Source: Sphaerochaeta sp032144095 (lineage in GTDB: Bacteria > Spirochaetota > Spirochaetia > Sphaerochaetales > Sphaerochaetaceae). From it: a stretch of DNA of 64,000 bases. Under the pieces are notes generated by a model. The model was not told the DNA's origin. It worked only from the letters and a program-made list of their open reading frames with translations, and searched no databases. The translations under genes and the position numbers were made by a program. Positions 15,398 to 23,684 of the stretch are shown here, one piece after another. Position 1 is the stretch's first letter. Each line of letters opens with the position of its first letter. The stretch is taken from positions 464,483 through 528,482 of the forward strand of contig NZ_JAVSNJ010000001.1 in assembly GCF_032144095.1 (NCBI RefSeq). Direction: 5' to 3'.

Positions 15398-17191
15398 ATG
15401 AAAAACCAACTAACCGCTAACCAACTACGACAGAAATATATTGATTTCTTTGTATCAAAGGACCACGTCCAGATCAGTGGTGCTTCCCTGATCCCTGAAA
15501 ATGATCCGACTGTCCTGTTTACCACAGCCGGTATGCATCCGCTTGTACCCTACATCCTGGGCTCCGACCACCCTTCAGGCAAGCGTCTGACCAACTACCA
15601 GAAGTGCATCCGTACCGGTGACATCGAGGCGGTTGGTGATCCCCACCATCTCACATTCTTTGAGATGTTGGGCAACTGGTCCCTTGGGGACTACTTCAAA
15701 AAGGAAGCCATCGCGTTCAGCTATGAGTTTCTGACCAAGGTTTTGGAAATCGATCCAAGCCAGCTCTCCGTCACGGTCTTTGAGGGGGATGACCTGGTCC
15801 CTCGTGATGAGATTGCATCTTCAGCCTGGATGAGCCATGGCATTCCCCAGGAGAGGATCTACTTCCTTCCCCGAGAGGACAACTGGTGGGGTCCTGCTGG
15901 CGAGACCGGCCCCTGTGGACCGGACAGCGAGATGTTCATCGATACAGGACGAAAGGCCTGTGGCGATGATTGCCGCCCAGGGTGCTCCTGTGGCAAGTAT
16001 TTTGAAATTTGGAATGATGTCTTCATGGGCTACAAGAAGAATGCCGACGGCACCTACTCCGAGATGGAGAGAAAGTGTGTCGATACCGGCATGGGCATCG
16101 AAAGAACCATCGCAATCCTCCAGGGAAAGAAGTCTGTCTACGAGACTGAGATCTTTACCCCGGTCATTGCCGGTATCGAGAAGCTCAGTGGAAAGACCTA
16201 TGGAAATGATGAGGAGACTGACATCTCCATCCGCATCCTTGCTGACCATGTGCGCACCAGCGTCTTCATCCTTGGGGACCCCAAGGGGATGGCCCCTTCC
16301 AATGTTGGGCAGGGCTACATCCTCAGAAGGCTTATCAGGCGAGCTGTCCGCCATGGACACAAACTTGGCATCGAGGGCTCTTTCCTGGGCGAACTTGCCA
16401 CCATCGTGCTTGGTCTCTATGCTCAGCCCTATCCTGAACTTGAGGAGAACAAGGAGTTCATCTTCAAGGAACTTGCCGCCGAAGAGACCAAATTCTCCGA
16501 AACCCTGCAGAAGGGCGAACGGGAGTTTGAGAAGATGCTTCCCAACCTGCTGAAGGGAACCTCCCGCCAGCTGAGCGGAAGGACCGCCTTCAAGTTGTAT
16601 GATACCTACGGTTTCCCCGTGGAGCTGACACGCGAGCTTGCCAATGAGCATGGCTTTAGCGTTGACGAAGAGGGTTTCAAGGCAGCCTTTGAGAAACATC
16701 AGGAAATTAGCCGTAGCGGAGCCGAACACCAGTTCAAGGGCGGCTTGGCTGACCATAGCGACAAGACCACTGCCTTGCATACGGCAACCCACATGCTGCA
16801 CAAGGCTTTGAGGACCGTGTTGGGCGAACATGTTGGACAGAAGGGCTCAAACATCACTGTTGACCGCCTTCGGTTTGACTTTACCCACCCCTCTCCGATG
16901 TCGAAGGAAGAGATCCAGCAGGTTGAGGATATGGTCAATGAGCAGATCGCACGAAACCTCCCCATTACTGTTGAGAGCATGACCCTCGAGCAAGCCAAGG
17001 AGGCCGGTGCCATTGCATTCTTTGAGAGCAAGTACGGCGAACAGGTGAAGGTCTACTCCATCGGAGACTACTCCAAGGAGGTGTGTGGCGGTCCCCATGT
17101 GGAGAATACCTCATCGATGGGCCACTTCAAGATTCTCAAGGAACAGTCCTCCTCGGCTGGAATCAGAAGGATCAAGGCCATTCTTGAGTAG
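15398..17191 (+). CDS. alaS: Alanyl-tRNA synthetase, short form lacking the C-Ala domain
   Basis: Charges tRNA-Ala and hydrolyses mischarged Ser- and Gly-tRNA-Ala. The class II catalytic core is intact ('PENDPTVLFTTAGM', 'FFEMLGNWSLGDYFKKEAI', 'DTGMGIERT'). The editing domain follows, with zinc ligands His461 and His465 in 'HTATHMLH' and Cys563 and His567 in 'CGGPHV'. The chain ends at residue 597 with 'GIRRIKAILE', whereas the E. coli enzyme has 876 residues, so the oligomerisation/C-Ala domain is missing altogether. Short AlaRS is known in spirochaetes, so this is a lineage trait, not a broken gene. The only G-run near the start is about 20 bases away, too far for a normal ribosome site. 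Confidence 0.95.
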   Translation: MKNQLTANQLRQKYIDFFVSKDHVQISGASLIPENDPTVLFTTAGMHPLVPYILGSDHPSGKRLTNYQKCIRTGDIEAVGDPHHLTFFEMLGNWSLGDYFKKEAIAFSYEFLTKVLEIDPSQLSVTVFEGDDLVPRDEIASSAWMSHGIPQERIYFLPREDNWWGPAGETGPCGPDSEMFIDTGRKACGDDCRPGCSCGKYFEIWNDVFMGYKKNADGTYSEMERKCVDTGMGIERTIAILQGKKSVYETEIFTPVIAGIEKLSGKTYGNDEETDISIRILADHVRTSVFILGDPKGMAPSNVGQGYILRRLIRRAVRHGHKLGIEGSFLGELATIVLGLYAQPYPELEENKEFIFKELAAEETKFSETLQKGEREFEKMLPNLLKGTSRQLSGRTAFKLYDTYGFPVELTRELANEHGFSVDEEGFKAAFEKHQEISRSGAEHQFKGGLADHSDKTTALHTATHMLHKALRTVLGEHVGQKGSNITVDRLRFDFTHPSPMSKEEIQQVEDMVNEQIARNLPITVESMTLEQAKEAGAIAFFESKYGEQVKVYSIGDYSKEVCGGPHVENTSSMGHFKILKEQSSSAGIRRIKAILE

Positions 17192-17229
17192 GTGACCTAG
17201 AGCTTACTACTCATGGATATTCATATAGG

Positions 17230-17265
17230 AGGGCAGGGCTGCGGTCTTGCCCTTCAGCTTTTTTT
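17230..17265 (+). terminator. Terminator after alaS
   Basis: An AGGGCA / TGCCCT stem, or the alternative GCTG / CAGC stem, precedes a run of seven T. Confidence 0.6.
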
Positions 17266-17373
17266 GCCATACCTTAGGAGTATGCACGTACCCAGCTAAC
17301 CAGATCGAAGAGTACCTTCTTCCCAGGCTTTCTGCTTGGGCTATCTTTGTCGGTCAAATAGTTGGAGCCTCCC

Positions 17374-18534
17374 ATGCAAAATACAACCCATAAGGCTGTG
17401 GTTCTGATGAATCTCAGCGCCTTCTTCTCTGGCATGGTCTTCTATGCCCCTGTAGCAACACTCTACCGCCAAAGTAGAGGCATTTCCGTATGGCAGATGA
17501 GCCTCATCGAGGCCCTTAGCCTGGCCTTGATGATGGCTCTTGAGATCCCTTGGGGGTATGTTGCCGATAGGATAGGGTATAGACGTACCTTGGTCTTCTC
17601 CTTTCTGGTTTTGTTCATCTCCAAGATTGTCTTTTTTGCAGCCCATGGATTTTCACTCTTCCTGATGGAACGGATCCTGCTCGCCATCGCCTTCAGTGCC
17701 CTCAGTGGTGTCGATATTGCCTATCTTCATCGCTGCAATGCAGGGCAAAAGGAGTTTGGATACTACCAGGGCAGCAGCTTCCTGGGCCTGTTGGTGGTTG
17801 CCTTGATCTTTCCCCTCTTCTCGGAGATTTTCGTCCAGAGTGCCTTTCTTACCATAGTCAGCCATCTCATCGCCTTGCTCTTCATCCTTGCCCTTCCGAG
17901 GGAGCCTGTGGTGCAAAATATTCTTTCCTCTCATTACACAGGGGTTGTGGAAACCCTGGGACGTTTGGCCAGGGATAGGCTTTTGTTGCTCTATGTCAGC
18001 GGCAATACCCTGTTGTTTGGGGTAAACCAGGTGGTGACGGTGTTCCTTGTGCAATTGTGCTATACAAAAGTAGGACTTCCCCTCTCGGCGTTTGGGCTCC
18101 CTTTTCTGCTGCTGGTCATAACCTCATCAACTGTTTCCTACCTCTCCTCTCCTTTGACCTCATACTTTGGAAGAAGGGCATTGACGTTGTTCTCCTTCGT
18201 GCTTTCCCTCTCTGGCCTAGCACTTCTTTGGTCGATGCAAGGGGTAGTGGTTGTGGTCTTGGGAGCAGTCTTGGTCCGACTTGGGGCAACTCTGGTGCAG
18301 CCTGTCTATCTTGCCGTAACAGCGAAGGCTTGCGAAGGACCCGATCTTGCTACATCATTAAGCATGAACTCGCTCATTGGGTCGCTGATGGAGCTGTTCC
18401 TGACCTTGGGCCTGGGATTTCTGGCAGAAAGGAACCTCTCACTCGCATTGGGGGTTGCCTCCATTGCACTGGCCCTTGGCTTGGGCCTTCTGTTCTGCAG
18501 TCGCTCTCTGTTGAGCACTCCTAATCTAGTATAA
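17374..18534 (+). CDS. Major facilitator superfamily transporter
   Basis: A 386-residue inner-membrane protein with about twelve hydrophobic helices. The loop between helices 2 and 3 has the MFS motif A variant 'GYVADRIGYRRTLV', and the matching loop in the second half is 'SYFGRRALTL'. Such set-ups usually export drugs or take up small metabolites by proton coupling; the substrate cannot be read from the sequence. The ATG at 17374 is preferred because GGAG lies eight bases upstream; an in-frame TTG at 17362 overlaps that ribosome site. It appears to be a single-gene unit between alaS and the DUF1801 pair. Confidence 0.85.
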   Translation: MQNTTHKAVVLMNLSAFFSGMVFYAPVATLYRQSRGISVWQMSLIEALSLALMMALEIPWGYVADRIGYRRTLVFSFLVLFISKIVFFAAHGFSLFLMERILLAIAFSALSGVDIAYLHRCNAGQKEFGYYQGSSFLGLLVVALIFPLFSEIFVQSAFLTIVSHLIALLFILALPREPVVQNILSSHYTGVVETLGRLARDRLLLLYVSGNTLLFGVNQVVTVFLVQLCYTKVGLPLSAFGLPFLLLVITSSTVSYLSSPLTSYFGRRALTLFSFVLSLSGLALLWSMQGVVVVVLGAVLVRLGATLVQPVYLAVTAKACEGPDLATSLSMNSLIGSLMELFLTLGLGFLAERNLSLALGVASIALALGLGLLFCSRSLLSTPNLV

Positions 18535-18595
18535 AACCAAGTGATTCGCTATGATTTAGTTCAAGGATATCTGACCTGTAGCCAAGGAGCTCATC

Positions 18596-18982
18596 GTGGA
18601 AGAGTTTGCAACATTTCTTGAAGCCATTGAAGACCCGGAACATAGGAGGAGGAGTGTAGAGGTCCTCACCTGGGTTCAGAAAACATTTCCCACCCTTGTT
18701 CCCCGGTTTGCCTGGGGCCAGCCGATGTTTACCGATCATGGGACCTTCATCATAGGCTTCAGTGTGGCCAAGCCCCATCTTGCACTCGCTCCCGAAGGGG
18801 GGGGCATCCGCCACTTCTCCGAGGCGATCCTCAAGGCAGGGTACACCCATGGCGCAAAGTTCATGCGCATCAAATGGGAGCAGCCGGTCAACTATGGGTT
18901 GCTTGAAGAGATCATCCGGTTCAACTTGGAAGAGAAGAAGGCGTGCACCACGTTCTGGAGACAGAACGACTTTTGCAACTAG
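18596..18982 (+). CDS. DUF1801 / YdhG-like domain protein, copy 1
   Basis: A 128-residue cytoplasmic protein of the DUF1801 family. The family core 'TFPTLVPRFAWGQPMFTDHGTFI' (the Trp-Gly-Gln-Pro-Met-Phe stretch) and 'IGFSVAKPHLALAP' are visible, followed by the Lys/Trp-rich 'FMRIKWEQPVNYGLLEEII'. Relatives have been linked to iron chaperoning (frataxin-like fold), but the function is not settled. It starts at GTG 18596 with AAGGAG upstream. Copy 2 follows 20 bases later in the same orientation, and the two are clearly paralogous along their whole length. Confidence 0.82.
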   Translation: MEEFATFLEAIEDPEHRRRSVEVLTWVQKTFPTLVPRFAWGQPMFTDHGTFIIGFSVAKPHLALAPEGGGIRHFSEAILKAGYTHGAKFMRIKWEQPVNYGLLEEIIRFNLEEKKACTTFWRQNDFCN

Positions 18983-19002
18983 GCAGGCCAAAGGAGAGGA
19001 CC

Positions 19003-19377
19003 ATGGAAGTATTTGAACCATTTCTGGCAACGATAGAGGATCAACGGAGCAGGAATCGGACAGAGGAGGTCTTCTCCTGGGTCCATGCTACCTTCCCGTC
19101 CCTTGTGCCCAAGATTGCCTGGAACCAACCCATGTTCACCGACCATGGGACCTTCATCATAAGCTTCAGTGTCGCAAAGCATCATCTTTCTGTCAGTCCA
19201 GATGTGACAGGGATGAAGCTATTCTCAGAGGAGATCGAGAGAGCTGGGTACACGCAGACCATTAACCTGTTTCGCATCAAGTGGGTTGAGGCGGTCGACT
19301 ATGCCCTTCTGCAAAGGATCATCCAGTTCAACATCGATGACAAGAAGGATTGCAAGACGTTCTGGAAGAAGTTGTAG
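19003..19377 (+). CDS. DUF1801 / YdhG-like domain protein, copy 2
   Basis: A 124-residue paralogue of the preceding gene. It shares 'NQPMFTDHGTFII', 'FSVAKHHLSVSPD' and 'FRIKWVEAVDYALLQRIIQFN', but with enough differences to show an old duplication. The ATG at 19003 follows an AAAGGAGAGG ribosome site; the longer frame from 18943 only runs into copy 1. The pair is probably one transcript and ends at a strong hairpin shared with rlmN on the other strand. Confidence 0.83.
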   Translation: MEVFEPFLATIEDQRSRNRTEEVFSWVHATFPSLVPKIAWNQPMFTDHGTFIISFSVAKHHLSVSPDVTGMKLFSEEIERAGYTQTINLFRIKWVEAVDYALLQRIIQFNIDDKKDCKTFWKKL

Positions 19378-19434
19378 CAGGACCATTTTCATGGGAATCG
19401 AGTAGCCTTGTTTCCACCAGATGTTGCCAACATA

Positions 19435-19464
19435 AGAAACCTTCTGCAAAAGCAGAAGGTTTCT
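19435..19464. terminator. Hairpin between the DUF1801 pair and rlmN
   Basis: A 13-bp perfect stem (AGAAACCTTCTGC / GCAGAAGGTTTCT) with loop AAAA lies between two converging units. T-tracts are short, but the position fits a two-way terminator. Confidence 0.7.
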
Positions 19465-19500
19465 GGGTATACGGTGCTCATGATGGTACGGCAGCGCGAG

Positions 19501-20583
19501 TTATTCCTCGTCATCCTCGTCATCAAGGAAATCGTACTCCATGCCCTTGTTGAGGGGCACTGCAAGCTGGCCACAGGCACCGTTGATCTCCCTGCCCCGT
19601 GATCGGCGGAGGGTATACTTGATGTGGAGCCGGTCAAGATAGTGGGTGAAGCGATCAACCTCTTCTTCGGAAGGGGTCTCCCAGGGCATGTCCTCTGCAG
19701 GGTTCCAGGGAATGAGGTTTACCACCACATCCAGGGTCCTGACATAGTCGGCGAGTTTCTGTGCAGAGACTTCGTCGGTGTTTATGTTGTGCAAAAGGCA
19801 GTACTCGATGGTGAACCGCTTGCCTATAAGGCGCTGGTAGTGCAAGAGGGCCTTCTTCAGTTCATTGAGATTCCATTTCTGGTTAACCGGCATGACCCTG
19901 TCACGGATCCTGTTTTCTGCACTTACCAAGGATACGGCCAGCCTGACCGGCAGTTTCTGTTCGGCAATCTTGAGAATGCCTGGGACTATGCCACAGGTGC
20001 TGATCGTTATCCTCCTGAAGCTGATGTTGAACCCTTGTTCCTCGTGGAAGTACCGTATCGACCGTGTGACGGGTGCAATGTTGGCAAGTGGCTCGCCCAT
20101 GCCCATGTAGACTATGTGGGTGATGGGTTGGGTACTTGCCCTGGTAAGGTGGATGAACTGTTCGATGATCTCCTCGGTAGCAAGGTTTCTGAGCAGTCCC
20201 ATCGTACCGGTCCTGCAGAAGGTACAACCCATCGCGCATCCAACCTGGCTTGAGAGGCAGGCGGTGTGGCGGCCCTTCTTGTCGATGAGCAATACGCACT
20301 CGACAACCAGTCCATCATGGAGGCGGATGCCCATCTTGGTGGCTCCGCTCTCGTCCGTCTCGCTGGTTTCAACCGTTGATGAGCAGAAGGAGGGCATTAT
20401 CTCCTTCAGGCGGGCGCGCTCCTCTTTGGGGAGGTTGGTCATCTCATCAAAGGAGGTTGCTCCCTTGATGAGCCAAGCATACATCTGTCTTCCGTAGAAA
20501 GCCTTGGGTAGCTGTAGTAGTTCGCTGAGATTCTCTGCATTGAGGCCGTAGAGGGACAGCGGTAGTTTATTCTCTTGTTCCAT
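19501..20583 (-). CDS. rlmN: 23S rRNA (adenine2503-C2)-methyltransferase / tRNA A37 methyltransferase (RlmN)
   Basis: A radical SAM enzyme of 360 residues that puts a methyl group on C2 of A2503 in 23S rRNA and A37 of some tRNAs. The Fe-S ligands are Cys116, Cys120 and Cys123 in 'GCAMGCTFCRTG'. The two methyl-transfer cysteines of the family are also present: Cys109 ('TACLSSQVG') and Cys337 ('INGACGQL'). 'MGMGEPLANI' and 'LAVSLVSAE' are further RlmN motifs. The C-terminus ends in an acidic tail (DDEDDEE). It starts at ATG 20583; the OPT gene ends 13 bases upstream on the same strand, so the two may be co-transcribed. Confidence 0.95.
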   Translation of the reverse strand: MEQENKLPLSLYGLNAENLSELLQLPKAFYGRQMYAWLIKGATSFDEMTNLPKEERARLKEIMPSFCSSTVETSETDESGATKMGIRLHDGLVVECVLLIDKKGRHTACLSSQVGCAMGCTFCRTGTMGLLRNLATEEIIEQFIHLTRASTQPITHIVYMGMGEPLANIAPVTRSIRYFHEEQGFNISFRRITISTCGIVPGILKIAEQKLPVRLAVSLVSAENRIRDRVMPVNQKWNLNELKKALLHYQRLIGKRFTIEYCLLHNINTDEVSAQKLADYVRTLDVVVNLIPWNPAEDMPWETPSEEEVDRFTHYLDRLHIKYTLRRSRGREINGACGQLAVPLNKGMEYDFLDDEDDEE

Positions 20584-20596
20584 GGTGTGAGTATAC

Positions 20597-22189
20597 CTAT
20601 TTGAGCATCGAAAGAATAGCGATGGCTACCCCTGTTATTCCTTCGCCACCAAGCAAACCGCTTGCAACGAGCCCAGATTCCTCACCAAGGCGCTCCTTGC
20701 TATATTTTTTGGCAAAGATTTTTTTGATAAGGGAGGAGAGGACTGCCCCAAGACCCATGATCGAGGAGATGTATATGGGAAGGTAGACCCCCAGGCCCAG
20801 GGTAGCAGATGGCAGGTTGCTCAAATAGAGTGCGAGCCCGATCGCGCATCCTGCGAGGAAGGCCGGGACATTGCTGAGCCCACCTACCATTGCAGCCACC
20901 GCTGCTGCCTGTGGGGCAGGGAGCTCCAGGGTGCCGAAGCCCCCGAAGGAAGCCTTCATTATCAAAAGGACAAAGACCGATAGCACAGCCCCGACGACGC
21001 CTCCGATCCCTTCCCCAAGCAACTGCTGCCTGGTATCGGTACCCAGGAGGTATCCGCTTTTCAGGTCGTTCATGACATCACCGGTAAGGCCGCAAGCGAC
21101 TGCGGTGACCGCAGCGATGCTGAAGGATGCGACAAGGGAGGGGTGGCTAACCAGCTGAACCACCAACAGGACCAGGATGCCGAAGATCTCCATCGGGTTG
21201 ATGCCCGTCTGGCCTGTGAGCATTCCTGAGAGATAGGTGGTAAGGTAGATGCCGACGATGACGATGATGGCCTCAAAGAAGCTGATGTCGGTTCCCAAGG
21301 AGAGTAGGATTATGGCAAGGACCAGGACAAGGAGAATCATACTCTGGGTCCTGCTATTCATCTTCTTGGAATCCTTGGTCTTCTTTGTCTCCTTGGCCTT
21401 GGAGATGACGGCCTTGATGAATACACCCAGACCAGTTCCTATCATAAGCCCGATGCCGAGGTTGGAACGGAAGATGTCAGCCTCTGCCATGGAGGAGAAG
21501 AGGCCGCTAGCCAAGCCGATGGGGATGAGCAGGTAGTAGCCAAGGATGGCTCCTCCGAACCACACCAGGGCAAAGAGGGGGCCGATGATGGCTCCGATGC
21601 CCATGGCCATCGGGGAGACCCAGATGGAGAAGGCTGGGAGGATGGCACTCCCCTTGAAGATGGTCAGCAGTGCCGGGATCTTTCCAAAGCCGTCACGAAG
21701 GGCTGTGAAGATCACCGAGCCCCCCATGGAGGCGAAGAGCGTCTTTGCCCCATGGCCGCCTTTTACGCTGGCCTGGAGGGTGTTGTAGGAAGCGCGTCCC
21801 ATCGGAAAGGGAAGTTTCTCCTCTTCGATGAGCTTCTTCCTGAATATTGCAGAAAAGAGTGTGCCTAGGATTGCCCCTACCACAGTGAGCACAATGAGCT
21901 TGATGGTGGAGAAGGATGCATCGGGGGCGATCATCCAAAGACCGGGCAGGGTGAAGGCAAGGCCGCCTGCGACCATGGCGCCGCTGCTCATGATGGTATG
22001 GGTGACGTTGATCTCCTGCAGGGAGGAGTTCTTGGCTTTGCTCAGGGCGGCCATGCTGACTACTGTCACGAAGATGGTCGGCCAGGGGAGGGCTCCCATA
22101 CGAAGGGCGACATACATGGAACTTGCGGTAATTACTACAAGGCCCAAAAGGCCAACGATCAGACCTCTGATGGTTAGGTGTTTGTTCAT
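20597..22189 (-). CDS. OPT-family oligopeptide/metal transporter
   Basis: A 530-residue integral membrane protein with about fourteen hydrophobic helices, matching the prokaryotic OPT family. Typical features are 'ASSMYVALRMGALPWPTIF' at the first helix, the glycine-rich 'FPMGRASYNTLQAS' loop, 'GLTGDVMNDLKSGYLLG' with its acidic residues, and 'LGVYLPIYISSIMGLGAVL' near the end. It probably takes up short peptides or metal chelates with protons. The ATG at 22189 is used; a GTG four codons upstream is in frame but sits on the AGGAA ribosome site. An intrinsic-terminator hairpin lies in its leader (22238-22260). Confidence 0.9.
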   Translation of the reverse strand: MNKHLTIRGLIVGLLGLVVITASSMYVALRMGALPWPTIFVTVVSMAALSKAKNSSLQEINVTHTIMSSGAMVAGGLAFTLPGLWMIAPDASFSTIKLIVLTVVGAILGTLFSAIFRKKLIEEEKLPFPMGRASYNTLQASVKGGHGAKTLFASMGGSVIFTALRDGFGKIPALLTIFKGSAILPAFSIWVSPMAMGIGAIIGPLFALVWFGGAILGYYLLIPIGLASGLFSSMAEADIFRSNLGIGLMIGTGLGVFIKAVISKAKETKKTKDSKKMNSRTQSMILLVLVLAIILLSLGTDISFFEAIIVIVGIYLTTYLSGMLTGQTGINPMEIFGILVLLVVQLVSHPSLVASFSIAAVTAVACGLTGDVMNDLKSGYLLGTDTRQQLLGEGIGGVVGAVLSVFVLLIMKASFGGFGTLELPAPQAAAVAAMVGGLSNVPAFLAGCAIGLALYLSNLPSATLGLGVYLPIYISSIMGLGAVLSSLIKKIFAKKYSKERLGEESGLVASGLLGGEGITGVAIAILSMLK

Positions 22190-22237
22190 GGTTCTATACA
22201 CTTCCTCTGATTTTGTATGGTACCGAGGATTGCCAAA

Positions 22238-22260
22238 AAAAGCCAGACCGTGTGGCTTTT
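22238..22260 (-). terminator. Terminator-like hairpin in the leader of the OPT gene
   Basis: On the minus strand an 8-bp stem (AAAAGCCA / TGGCTTTT) with loop CACGGTC runs straight into seven T. It is 49 bases before the OPT ATG and no minus-strand gene lies upstream, so it is placed like an attenuator. Confidence 0.5.
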
Positions 22261-22297
22261 CCGCTGGAAATTTTCAACGCTGATTTGGTGACTCTGC

Positions 22298-22326
22298 TTG
22301 GCGCTGTAGGAAAGATATTGTATATA
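22298..22326 (+). promoter_or_regulatory. Promoter of the first small outer-membrane protein gene
   Basis: TTGGCG and TATATA with a 17-base spacer. The -10 region continues as an AT-rich run, and the predicted start is about 45 bases before the ATG. Confidence 0.55.
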
Positions 22327-22379
22327 TGTTATATTTAAGAGAATTACTCGTAAAAATTTTTTCCATAGGAGAAATGTGA

Positions 22380-22880
22380 ATGAAAAAAAATGTATTGATG
22401 GCAATGATTCTCATTGTTCTTGTTCTGGTCCCTGTCTCTGCAGCCTCGCTGAATACTTCCAGTGCTGCCCAGAGCAGATATGCAGTAGGCCTCAATCTTG
22501 GAACCAACTCAGGTCTTGGCTTCCAGTATAGGGCCAATAGGGATTTTGATATCATCGGAAACCTCGGGCTCAATAATTTTGGGACTTCCCACCTTTCCTT
22601 TGATGTGGCTGCAAACTACAAGATCAGTGAATTCAGCATTGAAAAGGCTGATTTTGATGTAACGATGGGCCTTGGTGCCTATGTTGGGATTCCTCTGAAG
22701 GATGGAGAAAAGGTGGATTTTGCTCTCCTCGTTCCGTTCGGGGTTGTCTACCATTTTGAGTCAGCACCCGTGGATATCTACCTCAGGATTGCTCCTGGCC
22801 TGAAGATCATTGAAGGTGGTACCGTCGGCCTTGGTTTGGGATTCAGTGGATATCTGGGAGCCCTGTGGCGCTTTAACTAA
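22380..22880 (+). CDS. Small outer-membrane beta-barrel-like protein
   Basis: A 166-residue exported protein with a clear signal peptide (Lys-rich start, then 'MAMILIVLVLVPVSAAS', cleavage near Ala22). The mature part alternates polar and hydrophobic residues in short strands separated by Gly/Asn turns ('GLNLGTNSGLGFQYRANRDF', 'GLGAYVGIPLKDGEKV'), and the chain ends with an aromatic residue near the C-terminus ('YLGALWRFN'), as outer-membrane barrels do. AGGAGA precedes the ATG. A paralogue of similar length follows 235 bases downstream. A channel or structural role in the outer sheath is possible, but no family name can be given. Confidence 0.75.
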   Translation: MKKNVLMAMILIVLVLVPVSAASLNTSSAAQSRYAVGLNLGTNSGLGFQYRANRDFDIIGNLGLNNFGTSHLSFDVAANYKISEFSIEKADFDVTMGLGAYVGIPLKDGEKVDFALLVPFGVVYHFESAPVDIYLRIAPGLKIIEGGTVGLGLGFSGYLGALWRFN

Positions 22881-22902
22881 GCAACACTCTTCCCGCCTGA
22901 AT

Positions 22903-22937
22903 TGCCGCTTGACCTATACTGGTTGGGCGGCATTTTT
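22903..22937 (+). terminator. Terminator between the two outer-membrane protein genes
   Basis: TGCCGC pairs with GCGGCA, with an inner ACC/GGT pairing across a small internal loop, followed by five T. Confidence 0.75.
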
Positions 22938-23114
22938 CGTGAAAAGGGTTCGATAGGAAAGTCCAGCCACCAAGGGTGTGACGCTCCTGCATTGTTCGTT
23001 GTTTCCCCCATTTTCCCTCTTGGTATCCCTTGTATTTTGTTTCTGGAAAACCAAAAGAACCTGTGGTATGCTTTTGGTATCATATATGGCTACTAAGCCA
23101 AAAAGAGGGAAAGA

Positions 23115-23588
23115 ATGAAAAAACGCATGGCTCTTATCGGGATGCTTGTCGTACTGGTCCTTGCACCGGTCGTTGCAGCTCCCCTTTCAAACGGTTCTTG
23201 GTCTGTTGGGGTAAACTTGGGAACCTCAGCCCAAGCCGCCACCCAATATCGGGTCAACGATATGTTGGATATCGTTGCAGGTATAGGGTATGAATTCTAT
23301 TGGGGTGCCCTCTATGGGGATGTGACGGCCAACTTCAAGGTCTGGGAATTTGCCATCAGTGATGTGCCGTTTGACCTGACTGTCGGCGGCGGTGCCTTAG
23401 TTGGGCTCTACAACAATGAGGTTGAACTCTCCCTTGTTGCCCCGGTTGGAATAACCTACAGCCTTGCTGATGATGTTTTCCCGGTAGATATCTATTTCCG
23501 TCTGGGACCTGCTTTCAGGATACTCAAGGGGTATCAGACAAATTTCCTTGGGGTCTACTCATATGTTGGAGCGATGTACCGCTTTTAG
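23115..23588 (+). CDS. Small outer-membrane beta-barrel-like protein, paralogue
   Basis: A 157-residue exported protein related to the gene at 22380: both have a 'GVNLGT' first strand, a 'YRVNDMLDI / YRANRDFDI' second strand and the pattern 'FPVDIYFRLGPAFRI / APVDIYLRIAPGLKI'. The signal peptide ends near 'APVVAAPLS'. It ends in '...YVGAMYRF', with a C-terminal phenylalanine typical for recognition by the outer-membrane assembly machinery. GAGGGA precedes the ATG. A terminator separates it from its paralogue, so the two can be expressed independently. Confidence 0.75.
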   Translation: MKKRMALIGMLVVLVLAPVVAAPLSNGSWSVGVNLGTSAQAATQYRVNDMLDIVAGIGYEFYWGALYGDVTANFKVWEFAISDVPFDLTVGGGALVGLYNNEVELSLVAPVGITYSLADDVFPVDIYFRLGPAFRILKGYQTNFLGVYSYVGAMYRF

Positions 23589-23615
23589 GTTCAGAAGATT
23601 GGTCTTTCTAGGAAA

Positions 23616-23651
23616 AAAGAGGTTGCCGTTGCTTTCGATGGCAACCTCTTT
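23616..23651. terminator. Two-way terminator between the outer-membrane protein gene and the DUF3307 gene
   Basis: A 12-bp perfect stem (AAAGAGGTTGCC / GGCAACCTCTTT) with a 12-base loop lies between converging genes, with A and T runs on both sides. Confidence 0.8.
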
Positions 23652-23684
23652 GGTTTGTCTTTGGTTGCTATGGAATTATTTAGT

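Noticed and set aside
15821..16831. 336-codon minus-strand frame opposite alaS
   Set aside because: Shadow of alaS; no motif.
15398..17191. alaS as a truncated pseudogene
   Set aside because: The chain ends cleanly after a complete editing domain, and short AlaRS is known in spirochaetes.
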